Source: Nocardioides alkalitolerans DSM 16699 (GTDB taxonomy: Bacteria; Actinomycetota; Actinomycetes; Propionibacteriales; Nocardioidaceae). Taken from it: 52,927 nt of DNA. Where the stretch lies: positions 1 to 52,927 of the forward strand of contig NZ_AUFN01000002.1 of assembly GCF_000426525.1 (NCBI RefSeq), given 5' to 3'. A program made the position numbers and the translations under genes. Under the pieces are notes generated by a model that saw only the letters and a program-made list of their open reading frames with translations, did not search any database and was not told the origin of the DNA. Shown piece after piece: positions 35,231 through 43,422 of the stretch; the first letter of the stretch is position 1; every line of letters begins with the position of its first letter.

Positions 35231-35424
35231 GGCCACTCCCCCAAGATCGGCCCGGACCCTCCCCAGGCAAGCATCGGAAGTAGACGGCCTACCCCTCGGT
35301 AACGAGGGCGCGATTCTCAGGAACAGTTAAGAAATGACCCGATCGGACTACCCGCGAAGTGCTCCCGTGGGGAGAGATCCCCATGCGGCGCATATAGTCC
35401 CCATCACTCCCTTCGCTGCCGAAG

Positions 35425-35895
35425 TCATGCCGGAGTCGCCGAAGTCGGTCGGTGCAGTCGCCGGTCGTGCCACCCCTGAACCATGTGCTGGACGATGGAA
35501 ATAGGGATGGCGAGCGCTGCGCCGAAGGCCAGCGACGCACCGAAGGTCAGGGGAAGCTCCCAGGTCGGGCTGAGCCAGATGACGACGACGACACCGCCGG
35601 CCGTCAAGGCTGCGGCGACGAAGCCGAGACGGACGGCCTTGGGGTCGGGGTCGGGGCGGACGTTCAGGTAGTCGGTGACGTTGACGGTCGCCCGGTCTCG
35701 CAGACGGCGAGCAATCTGAGCATCCATCGCCTTAAAGCTCTCGGCGAGCTCGAGGTCCTCACGGATGGCTGATCGCAGACGGCGCCGGTAGTCCAGGGCG
35801 AGGGCGAACATGCTGAGGAGAACACCCGTGCAGGCGGCGACAGCGCTCACAACAGCCAGCACTTCTTGCTCCCCAGGTCTCCGTGGTGAATGCAC
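35425..35895 (-). CDS. Small membrane protein
   Basis: 156 aa from a GTG. It has three hydrophobic segments: about 12-34, about 92-108 and about 112-135. A charged cytoplasmic-looking loop (YRRRLRSAIREDLELAESFKAMDAQIARRLRDRA) separates the first two. The C-terminus is basic (QGWHDRRLHRPTS). No family recognised. It sits between the conjugation operon and the RHS gene, on the same strand; it could be an accessory of either, but the sequence does not decide. Confidence 0.6.
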   Translation of the reverse strand: MHSPRRPGEQEVLAVVSAVAACTGVLLSMFALALDYRRRLRSAIREDLELAESFKAMDAQIARRLRDRATVNVTDYLNVRPDPDPKAVRLGFVAAALTAGGVVVVIWLSPTWELPLTFGASLAFGAALAIPISIVQHMVQGWHDRRLHRPTSATPA

Positions 35896-35988
35896 CGATG
35901 GACAGCGCGTCGGATCGCGCGGTCGTCGGGCAGTGAAGCGGCAGGTTAGCGACCCGGCGACGACGTTGTGCAGACTTCGAGTTGCGGT

Positions 35989-36504
35989 CTAGAACAGCCC
36001 CTCGGGTGGTGGCTCGTACGGCAGTGGTTTGCCCTTGGCGGCGTGGTTGGCGGTGTCGTCGGGGTTGGCTGCTGCAAAGGGGCCGTCGGGGTCCATCAGG
36101 ATGGCCATATGGTGGTCGGCGTGGTCGCGCCACCACACGCTCATCCCGGTCGTGGGATCGAGGCGGAGGTGTTCCCAGGCCCGCCAGAGCGCCTCGAGAC
36201 GGATGATGGCCTCGGGGAACTCCCACCAGCGGGCCGCCCAGACGCGGCTGCGGCCGTTGATGGAGCGCCGGTAGGTGCCGATGAGGTACTCGCGCACGAA
36301 CTCGTCGACCGAGCCGTAGTACAGCTCGTCGCCCCCGGCAGCAGCTGCCCCGTCCGGGGGGTCTGACTGATCTGGTTCGCCGACCATGTCTGCGAGCTCG
36401 GGGTCGACGTCGCCGGCTCGGTCGACGTCGAGGTCTGCGTCGGCCCAGTCATCGGCCCAGTCATGGGCCGGGGTGTTGGTCTCGGTGTCGGCCCGCTCGC
36501 TCAT
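35989..36504 (-). CDS. DUF4913 domain protein
   Basis: 171 aa starting MSERADTETNTPAHDW. A disordered acidic N-terminus (residues 1-60) precedes the DUF4913 domain (YYGSVDEFVREYLIGTYRR... VWAARWWEFPEAIIRLEALWRAWEHLR... WWRDHADHHMAILMDPDGPF). DUF4913 proteins are commonly encoded next to the TraG/VirD4 gene of actinobacterial conjugative elements. The ATG overlaps the coupling-protein stop by 4 bp, so it is the last gene of the conjugation operon. Its role is unknown; a substrate adaptor for the coupling protein is plausible. Confidence 0.88.
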   Translation of the reverse strand: MSERADTETNTPAHDWADDWADADLDVDRAGDVDPELADMVGEPDQSDPPDGAAAAGGDELYYGSVDEFVREYLIGTYRRSINGRSRVWAARWWEFPEAIIRLEALWRAWEHLRLDPTTGMSVWWRDHADHHMAILMDPDGPFAAANPDDTANHAAKGKPLPYEPPPEGLF

Positions 36505-38378
36505 GTGGGCGCCTTCTCGGTCGACACGGTGTCGCCGGCGACTAGCTCGTCGACGCCGGTGTCGACCTTGTGCAGCGTCACCGCGGCCTGAGGGTCGTGG
36601 GCGGCGATCGAGGCGCGTACGGCGGCCGCGTGCGGGCCGGCCATCCACGGGTTGAGTCGTATCAGGGTGGGCCGGTTGCCGGACGCCAGCACGACGGCGC
36701 GACCGCGCGGCAGGGCCGCGAGGTCGGCCACGTCCATGATCCGTTCGCGCTGCAGCTGTCGCGAGACGCTGCGGGTGCCCTTGCCGCGCGACGTCGATGA
36801 GGTGACGCGGTCGTAGTCGCCGATGAGGCGTGAGAGGTTCTCGAGGAACTCGGTCTCGGCGACACCGCCGCCGTAGACCTTGACGTTGGCGGCCGACCAC
36901 AGCTTGGTCATCCCGTCTCTGCCCCAGACCTCGACGCCTTGGGACCAGGACTGCAGGAACGTCATGAGCACGATCCCGCGTGAGCCGTAGTGGGAGTAGA
37001 GGTCGGGCAGCTGGCGCCAGCGGCACACGTTCGCGGCCTCGTCGAGGACCCCGACCATCGGCACCGCTAGGCGCCCGCCCGCCGATCGGGTGGCCAGGTC
37101 TTCGGCGGCCTCGACGACGGCCGCGGTCAACGCCATCACCAGCGGCCCCGCGGAGCCCTTGCCCTCCTTCGACAGCGAATACAAGGTGCCGCCGCCGGCC
37201 ACGAACTCGGCGGGGTCGAAATGCGACCGACCAGACCCGCCCGCCCCGGCACCAGCGGCAGCACCGGTGTCGGTGCCGGTGTTGGTGTTGGTGACCCAGC
37301 TGGCGATGTGCCGGTACGTCAGGCACGCCGCCATCCGTCGGGCGGTGGAGTAGATGCCGGCGCGTTCCTTGTCGGCGGTGGTGGCGATGCCGGCCATCTG
37401 ATCCGCGGACAGCGCGAAGTCGTGAGCACGCAGGATCTCGGCCGGCTCCTCGTTCCCGGGCCGGGTCAGCCACGTGTAGACCTGCGTGATGGGCCGCTCG
37501 TCGAGGGCCGCGGCCAGCAGGCAGCACGAGAGCAGCGACTCGCCCTGGGTCTCGAAGTGGCCGTCACTGCGCTCACCAGTGCTCGCGGCCGCGAAGTGCT
37601 CCGCGAGCTTCTCGGCCCGGACCTCGTCGGTGACGTAGGACAGCGGGTTCCACCACCAGGTCGGCTCCTCGAGCGCGACGCCTTGGGGATCGAAGACCCA
37701 CACCGGCCCGGCCGCAGAGCGCACGTCGCGGGTGGCGTCGACCAGGTCACGCTTGTTCGAGGTAGCCAGCACCGCGCCGGGGGCGGCGAGGATCGGCGGG
37801 ATCGCACGCGAGCTGGTCTTGCCGGTGCGAGGCCCCGCGACGTCGAGGTGCTGGTCCTCATACGACCCGAACAGCTCTTGCCCACCGGCGATGGCCGTCC
37901 CGATCGGCACCCCCGGCGACGGGGCGCCACCAGGGGCGCCAGGTGCATGGGTGGTGACGTTCAGCCGTGCGGCGCTCGCGGCGGCGCTCTTGCGGGTCAG
38001 GCTCTCGATGTCGCGGCCGCGGCCCATGTAGGTGCTGGCGGCGTCGACACGTGAGCGTCGACGTCGTCGACGACGACTCGACACCACGAGCGCCATGACG
38101 ATGGCGAGCCCCAGGGCGAGCAGGCCGCCCAGCACCCAGGTGCCGGCGGTCGGCCAGGCCAGGTCGCCGGCGACGACGGCGAACACCACCTCGAACGGGT
38201 TCGCCGGCACCCGTGTCGCGGTGCCCTCGAGCGCGTAGCCGACGCGGATGCCGACGTTGACGCCGCCCACGGCGAGCACGACCGCCGCCACAAACAGGGC
38301 CATGGCGATGACCTCGGCGCCCGAGCTGGCGCCGGGCTCACGTCGCCGGTCGTTCCGGCCGGTGCTACGTCCGCTCAT
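36501..38378 (-). CDS. traG: Type IV coupling protein (VirD4/TraG family)
   Basis: 625 aa. Two transmembrane helices (about 22-42 and 83-100) are followed by an arginine-rich run, then the ATPase domain. Walker A is GPRTGKTS (182-189); the Walker B region is MVGVLDEAANVCRW (about 450). The TraG/TraD/VirD4 signature LYSHYGSRGIVLMTFLQSWSQG follows. It links the relaxosome to the membrane channel and pumps DNA. A run TNTNTGTDTGAAAGAGAGG near 378 is encoded by a simple GGTGTC-type repeat and interrupts the all-alpha region. It follows the M23-type gene by about 40 bp and overlaps DUF4913. Confidence 0.93.
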   Translation of the reverse strand: MSGRSTGRNDRRREPGASSGAEVIAMALFVAAVVLAVGGVNVGIRVGYALEGTATRVPANPFEVVFAVVAGDLAWPTAGTWVLGGLLALGLAIVMALVVSSRRRRRRRSRVDAASTYMGRGRDIESLTRKSAAASAARLNVTTHAPGAPGGAPSPGVPIGTAIAGGQELFGSYEDQHLDVAGPRTGKTSSRAIPPILAAPGAVLATSNKRDLVDATRDVRSAAGPVWVFDPQGVALEEPTWWWNPLSYVTDEVRAEKLAEHFAAASTGERSDGHFETQGESLLSCCLLAAALDERPITQVYTWLTRPGNEEPAEILRAHDFALSADQMAGIATTADKERAGIYSTARRMAACLTYRHIASWVTNTNTGTDTGAAAGAGAGGSGRSHFDPAEFVAGGGTLYSLSKEGKGSAGPLVMALTAAVVEAAEDLATRSAGGRLAVPMVGVLDEAANVCRWRQLPDLYSHYGSRGIVLMTFLQSWSQGVEVWGRDGMTKLWSAANVKVYGGGVAETEFLENLSRLIGDYDRVTSSTSRGKGTRSVSRQLQRERIMDVADLAALPRGRAVVLASGNRPTLIRLNPWMAGPHAAAVRASIAAHDPQAAVTLHKVDTGVDELVAGDTVSTEKAPT

Positions 38379-38422
38379 GACGGCTCATCTCCGCTCGAAT
38401 AGTCGTGCAGTTACCCATAGAA

Positions 38423-39508
38423 TTACTGAATGCGGTCGCGCAACCAGGTGCTCGGATTCACGTTGTCTTCGTAGATCGAGCCGTTATTGCTGTGTATTTC
38501 GAAATGCAAATGGCAACCGGTGGAATTGCCCTCGCTGCCGACCTCGCCGAGCTGCTGACCGGGCGTCACCTGCTGGCCCGCGGTGACGTTGACCGCCTGC
38601 ATATGGGCGTACCAGCTCGCCGTGGTGTCCGGACCGGTGACGACCTTCACCAGCCACGGGCCCGCCCAGGACTGGCCGGTGTCGATCTCGACGACGCCGG
38701 CATGCGCGGCCAGGACCGGGGTGCCGCACAACACCGAGAAGTCGGTGCCGGTGTGACCACGCGCCCAGTTGCCACCGTCGTTGCCCCAATTGCCCCGGTC
38801 CGCGTCGGCCAGGTGCGCCGGCACCGGCCAGGTCACGTCGCCCACGGCGATCGGGGCCGTGCCCGCGTCCGTCGAGCACTCCGACGACGCGGTGAGCGCG
38901 CCCGCGATCGCCTCCGGACTCAGAGGCACCCCGTTCACGGTGCCGGCGACGGTCTGGACCATCGTGACGGCCTCTGGCCACCACCGCTCGTAGTGGAACG
39001 GGTCGGCGTTGCGCTGGGTCTTGTGGGCCGCCATGGTCGGCTCCATCGCCTCCCAGCCCTCGACGCGCACGAGTGCTCGGTAGAAGTTCACCGAGCTCCT
39101 GACCGGGTCCATCCGGTCCTCATAGGACCCCCAGGCGCCGTTCGCGCGCTGCTGGAACAGGCCGCGGCTGTCGGGGCCTGCGGTGTCGCCGTAGTCGATG
39201 ACCCGCAAGCTCGATTCGCCCATCGCGGTCATCACGGCGATGGTCTGAGCGCGCAACGACAGCTCGAGCGCTGCGCCGGTGCGGATGATGGCGACGGCGT
39301 TGCCGACCTGCTCGGCGTCCCACTGCCCGACGACCGGGGGCAGTGCAGCGTCGGCGTCGACGTCGATGCCGGGGCCCAGTCCGCCGGGTCGGCAGCTGGC
39401 GTCGGCGTCTGCGCCGCCGGCGGTGGCGAGCAGCGCGAAACCGAACACCAGCCCGGCCACCAGCACCACGGGCGCGAGCAGGATCGCGGAACTGCGCTGG
39501 AGGTCCAT
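38423..39508 (-). CDS. Bifunctional wall hydrolase: lysozyme-like plus M23 peptidase
   Basis: 361 aa. An N-terminal signal anchor (about 8-30) precedes a transglycosylase-like domain at about 65-190 (TAMGESSLRVIDYGD with E98, then DSRGLFQQR). An M23 endopeptidase domain at about 225-345 has the zinc ligands H252 and D256 (GHTGTDFS) and H335 in HLHFEIH. Such VirB1-like two-domain enzymes open peptidoglycan so that the conjugation channel can be built. It lies 4 bp after the lipoprotein gene in the conjugation operon. Both activities are inferred from intact motifs. Confidence 0.9.
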   Translation of the reverse strand: MDLQRSSAILLAPVVLVAGLVFGFALLATAGGADADASCRPGGLGPGIDVDADAALPPVVGQWDAEQVGNAVAIIRTGAALELSLRAQTIAVMTAMGESSLRVIDYGDTAGPDSRGLFQQRANGAWGSYEDRMDPVRSSVNFYRALVRVEGWEAMEPTMAAHKTQRNADPFHYERWWPEAVTMVQTVAGTVNGVPLSPEAIAGALTASSECSTDAGTAPIAVGDVTWPVPAHLADADRGNWGNDGGNWARGHTGTDFSVLCGTPVLAAHAGVVEIDTGQSWAGPWLVKVVTGPDTTASWYAHMQAVNVTAGQQVTPGQQLGEVGSEGNSTGCHLHFEIHSNNGSIYEDNVNPSTWLRDRIQ

Positions 39509-39512
39509 CAGC

Positions 39513-40103
39513 TCAGCCCGTCTGGCCCGGTAGCTGGCTGGGGGCGGGGAGGTCGGGTTCCTGGTCGGGGAAGTAGACCCGTCCGACCTTCCAGCCCGCC
39601 TGGGAGCCGGTGCGGCTCAGCCGCACCTTGAACACGCCCTGGCCGGTGGTGAACCGCACCACCGCGGAGGTGTCGACCGTCTGGGGGTCCAGCGTGCCGG
39701 CGTCGAGGATCTCCAGGGCCGGGACCAGCGTCGGGTCGGTGGCCACGTAGGCCTGCTGGCCTGCCGGCGTCATCAGCGGCTCCAGGTCGGCCCACCACTG
39801 GGCGTAGCCGACCTGCGGTCGCGCCCACAGCTCCAACCACTGGCCAGCGACCGTGACCGCGTCCTGGGCCTGCGGGGGCGCGGTCTCCTCCTCGTGGAGG
39901 TGTTCCCCGCCCTCCTGGTGGGGGTCGTCGGTCTCGCCCGGAGCGCTGGGGCCGGTGGTCTGCTCGTCCGCGGCGCGGTCGAGATCCGGGGCCTCGACGC
40001 CGCACCCGGCGACGCCGAGCACGACCGACGCGCTCACCGCGGCGGCCAGGCCGGTCCTCAGCGCGGTCTTGAGGGCCGCCCGCCGCAACCGCCGGGCGGT
40101 CAT
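39513..40103 (-). CDS. Conjugation-operon lipoprotein
   Basis: 196 aa. The lipobox region VLGVAGCG (cysteine about 34) follows a basic n-region and a hydrophobic core. After a Thr/Glu/His-rich linker, residues about 85-185 form a compact domain (VAGQWLELWARPQVGYAQWWADLEPLMTP... VVRFTTGQGVFKVRLSRTGSQAGWKVGRVYFP) with the feel of an NTF2/VirB8-like fold. That would make it a structural channel component. The ATG overlaps the VirB4 gene stop by 4 bp. The lipoprotein call is good; the VirB8-like idea is inference. Confidence 0.75.
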   Translation of the reverse strand: MTARRLRRAALKTALRTGLAAAVSASVVLGVAGCGVEAPDLDRAADEQTTGPSAPGETDDPHQEGGEHLHEEETAPPQAQDAVTVAGQWLELWARPQVGYAQWWADLEPLMTPAGQQAYVATDPTLVPALEILDAGTLDPQTVDTSAVVRFTTGQGVFKVRLSRTGSQAGWKVGRVYFPDQEPDLPAPSQLPGQTG

Positions 40104-41902
40104 GCGACGCCCTCTGCGACACCGGCGTCTGGCAGGGCCACGATGGTGGTCCCACCGCGGTTCCAGCGGTGGTTGGTGTCGTGTAACGACAGCTCGGCTG
40201 CGCTCATCGCGACCTGGGTCGCGACGCCGGCACGGCCCGCGACCTTGATCAGCACCTTCCCGGCGTCCGGCGGCGGGGCGGGCTTCTCCTCGCCCGTGTG
40301 GGGGTTCTTGATCATCTGCGGCTCCCACCCGGGCGGGGTCGACCAGCCGGCGACCGTGGCGATCTCGGCCGCGGAGAGCTTCTTGACCCGCGAGAGCGCC
40401 TCCAGGTCGTCGGCCCCGAGCGCGAACGTGGCCACGATCTGGGCCCGCTCGACGAACCCGCGGGCCTTCTGCACGTCCGCGGCCGACTCCATCGACTCCA
40501 GGTCCTTCATCGAGTGGGAGATGAAGATGTAGGAGACTCCGTCCTCGCGGTTGAGCCGGGTCAGCGAGTTCATCCGGTCGACCAGGCCGACGCCGGGCAG
40601 CCCCATCGGGCGCCACATCTCGTCCATCACCGTCAGGAACGACCGCTGCGGTGCGACGCCGGCGTCCGCCAGTGCGTTCGCTGCCTCGATCGCGGCGAAC
40701 GCCTCCGACCAGGCGGTGAGCATGACGGCCGACAGGATCGCGTTGGGCCGGTCGCGCACCGCGGAGATGTCGATCGACAGCGCCGGTGCGTCGAGCCGCA
40801 GACGCTGCGTGGTCTGCCCGTTGAACGTCGGCCCCAGACGCCCGTCGATGACGGAGGCCACCGACAGCGTCAGGTGGCGGGTCTCGCGCTTGAACGCCGC
40901 GACGTCCTCGGCCCGCAGAGCGTGCACGAGCTCGGGGCGCGGGTTCTCCAGCAGCGCCAGGAGGTCCGCCAGCGTCGGGGCCTCCCCATCCGCATCTCTG
41001 CCTGGGCTGGGGCGGGTGTCATGGAGCAGCCGGATCGCGGTGCGCAGCGTGATCTCCTCGGCCTCGAGGAGCGTGGAACCGCGGGCGATGCTGAGCAGTG
41101 CCGCGGTGGTCTGGGTGCAGCGGTCGACCGCGACGGTCCGCAGGTCCTCGCGAGCTCGCCCCTGCAGCCGGTCCGCGGCCTCGGCCAGGGCGCCCAGGTC
41201 CAGGGGGTTCATCCGGTCATCGGGCCCGCCGGCGCGCACGACCGTGCCGCCCAGGGCCTCGATGACGGCCGAGTAGTCCGGCTTCAGGTCGCCGCACACC
41301 ACGGGCACGGTGCCCATGGCGGCGGCGCCGACGATCTGGCGCACCACGAACGTGGACTTGCCGAACCCCGGCAGCCCGAACACGAAGATCGACGGCGTCG
41401 AGATCAGGCCGTGGCGAAACCACGTGATCCCGTCGCAGCACACGGTCGTGCCGGTGATGATGTCCTGGCCGACCGGGACACCCATCGCCGGTCGCGACGA
41501 ACCCCCCGCGAACGGCCATAGACCGCACACCTGCACGCTCGTGCCGCGCCACCACGGCGGCGTCGGCATGACTCCCCACCGGCCCCCGCCACGGCCCTTG
41601 AACCCCCGGGCCGTGCGCGGGTTGGTCCGCCACTCCAACGGCTCAGGGCCCGTCTCGTCCCCGACACCCGGCCCGGCACCTGCCCCGGCACCGGACAGGG
41701 GGGCGGGGGCCTGGTGGGCGTGACGCCCACCGGCGCCGGGCGCAGCGACGCCCGGGCGCCGCCCGGGCCGCGCGACAGCCCCGGCCTGCCGACCGGACTG
41801 CTGGCCGGCCCGGTGACCGGTCTGAGTGCGGCGCAGACGCGCCCACAGGCCCCCACCCGTCGGACGGCCGGGGCCGCCGGCGTGGGTACGCCGGGCGCTC
41901 AC
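40100..41902 (-). CDS. VirB4-like conjugation ATPase
   Basis: 600 aa from GTG 41902, whose GTGA overlaps the upstream stop. The first 110 residues are Pro/Arg/Gly-rich and disordered. Walker A is GLPGFGKST (176-184) and Walker B is SFLTVMDEMW (421-430). The segment RMNPLDLGALAEAADR (230-245) is typical of actinobacterial VirB4/TraC-type ATPases that follow SCO6880 genes. It powers pilus/channel assembly and substrate transfer from the inner membrane face. It is shorter than Gram-negative VirB4 (about 800 aa) because the N-terminal domain is supplied by, or reduced to, the neighbouring SCO6880 protein; that division of labour is inference. Confidence 0.9.
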   Translation of the reverse strand: MSARRTHAGGPGRPTGGGLWARLRRTQTGHRAGQQSGRQAGAVARPGRRPGVAAPGAGGRHAHQAPAPLSGAGAGAGPGVGDETGPEPLEWRTNPRTARGFKGRGGGRWGVMPTPPWWRGTSVQVCGLWPFAGGSSRPAMGVPVGQDIITGTTVCCDGITWFRHGLISTPSIFVFGLPGFGKSTFVVRQIVGAAAMGTVPVVCGDLKPDYSAVIEALGGTVVRAGGPDDRMNPLDLGALAEAADRLQGRAREDLRTVAVDRCTQTTAALLSIARGSTLLEAEEITLRTAIRLLHDTRPSPGRDADGEAPTLADLLALLENPRPELVHALRAEDVAAFKRETRHLTLSVASVIDGRLGPTFNGQTTQRLRLDAPALSIDISAVRDRPNAILSAVMLTAWSEAFAAIEAANALADAGVAPQRSFLTVMDEMWRPMGLPGVGLVDRMNSLTRLNREDGVSYIFISHSMKDLESMESAADVQKARGFVERAQIVATFALGADDLEALSRVKKLSAAEIATVAGWSTPPGWEPQMIKNPHTGEEKPAPPPDAGKVLIKVAGRAGVATQVAMSAAELSLHDTNHRWNRGGTTIVALPDAGVAEGVA

Positions 41903-43422
41903 AAGTACTCCCGGATACGGGTGGGGATCACGGTGTGCTCCCACGGCACCACGCCGGCCGGCAGCGTGGTGGCGAACGCCGCGGCCTGGCTGCCCCAGGC
42001 GCGGCGGATACGCATGGACGCCGCACCCGCGTTCGACTCCATCGTGGCCACCGCCTGGTCGAGGTCCTCGACGTCGGTGACGGTGCCGGTGATGAGGATC
42101 GAGAACGGCGTCAGCGTGGCGCCCGTGGCCACCTCGAGCCGGGACCGGTCGGTGGCCTGCATCCGGAGCTTGGCCTGAGCGGTGGTGCGCTTCTTCGACT
42201 GGCTCGAAAGGAAGATCGCCGCGTTCGCGTCCCGCTCGCTCGAGGTCACCGCACGGTCGGGCGTCATCGGCCGGTACAGCAGCGCGACCCGCTTGCGGGT
42301 GAAGTCACGGTGCGGCGCGATCAGGTGGCTCAACCCCATTTCGGTGATCACCGACCGGGGAGCCTGCGACAGCTCCCACGTCACCGAGATCCCCGAGTCG
42401 TGGGTGAGCCGGTCCCACGTCTCCTGGTAGGCCACCGGGCCCGCCTCGCCCCATTCGAGGACCTGGGGGTGGCCGGCGGCTTCGGCCTGCTCGATCCACG
42501 GCTGCGCGGCCGGGTCGTAGGCGGTGTAAACGATCTGCGGCAGCGCGGCCGCGGTCACCATCGACACCGCGCCGCCGCCAGCGGCACCCAGACGAGAGAC
42601 CAGCTGCGGCACGCGGCGCGCGAGCTCGGAGAGGATCGCGGTCTCGTCGTTGCGGCGGTTCAGCAGCCGGCCCCGGTAGGTGAGCTCGATGTAGGTGACG
42701 TTCTCGCTCGAGGCCGACGGGTAGCCGGCCACGCAGGCGTCCATCACGTCGCGCGCCAGCTGGGGCGCGCCGGGGTCCATCATCGAACCGACCATCGTCG
42801 AGAGCCGTCCGCCCGGGTCGGGCGCGGTGTCGCAGATGGCCTTGACGCCCACTAGGCCCGGGTCCTGGCCCAGGTGGCTTAGCACCTGCGACCAGCCCGC
42901 GACCCAGCCGTCGATGCGCTCCTGGTCCTGGAGGCCGGGTCCGTCCGCGACGCACCTGGCCACGATCGTGTAGAGCCCCCGCGCGAGCGGGTTCTTGATC
43001 ACCGCGAAGCTCGACCCGAACGGGTCGGTCTTCTCCAGCAGGTTCGTGCGGCCCAGCGTGCCCGGCAGCCGCATCACGCCAGTGGTGCCCGCGGCCGCCT
43101 CGGCGACCGGGGCGTTACGGGAGAAGACCCCGCTGCGCCACTGGTGCTCACCCCGGTTGCGCACCTGCGCGAACCCGATTCGCCGGACCAGCCACGGCCC
43201 AGCAGGGGTCCCGAGGAGACCGAACGCCACGCCGGTCACCGCGAGCATGACCAGCATGGTCGGGAACGACTGGAGGAAGATGAAGACGCCCATCGAGAAG
43301 ACGAGGCCGCCGAGGAGCACCACCGTCGCCACGAAGCCCGCGCCCATCACGCCCGGAGACTTCTGCTGCGCCCAGTTCCCGTAGGTCGGGCGCGCCGCCG
43401 TAGCGGCGTCGTTGGTGCTCAT
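41899..43422 (-). CDS. SCO6880-family conjugation membrane protein
   Basis: 507 aa. Two adjacent transmembrane helices at about 28-50 and 54-74 are followed by a large cytoplasmic domain (RTNLLEKTDPFGSSFAVI, VTYIELTYRGRL, ISVTWELSQAPRSVITEMGLSHLIAPH). This matches the SCO6880 family, found next to VirB4 ATPases in actinobacterial conjugative elements; it resembles PrgI/VirB3 plus the VirB4 N-terminal domain. The start overlaps the end of the upstream TrbL-like gene by 4 bp. Confident family call. Confidence 0.9.
   Translation of the reverse strand: MSTNDAATAARPTYGNWAQQKSPGVMGAGFVATVVLLGGLVFSMGVFIFLQSFPTMLVMLAVTGVAFGLLGTPAGPWLVRRIGFAQVRNRGEHQWRSGVFSRNAPVAEAAAGTTGVMRLPGTLGRTNLLEKTDPFGSSFAVIKNPLARGLYTIVARCVADGPGLQDQERIDGWVAGWSQVLSHLGQDPGLVGVKAICDTAPDPGGRLSTMVGSMMDPGAPQLARDVMDACVAGYPSASSENVTYIELTYRGRLLNRRNDETAILSELARRVPQLVSRLGAAGGGAVSMVTAAALPQIVYTAYDPAAQPWIEQAEAAGHPQVLEWGEAGPVAYQETWDRLTHDSGISVTWELSQAPRSVITEMGLSHLIAPHRDFTRKRVALLYRPMTPDRAVTSSERDANAAIFLSSQSKKRTTAQAKLRMQATDRSRLEVATGATLTPFSILITGTVTDVEDLDQAVATMESNAGAASMRIRRAWGSQAAAFATTLPAGVVPWEHTVIPTRIREYL

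Noticed and set aside
32474..35302. 942-codon open frame on the plus strand opposite the RHS gene
   Set aside because: Low-complexity Gly/Val/Ala/Asp product mirrors the codon bias of the RHS gene; no domain, no ribosome site.
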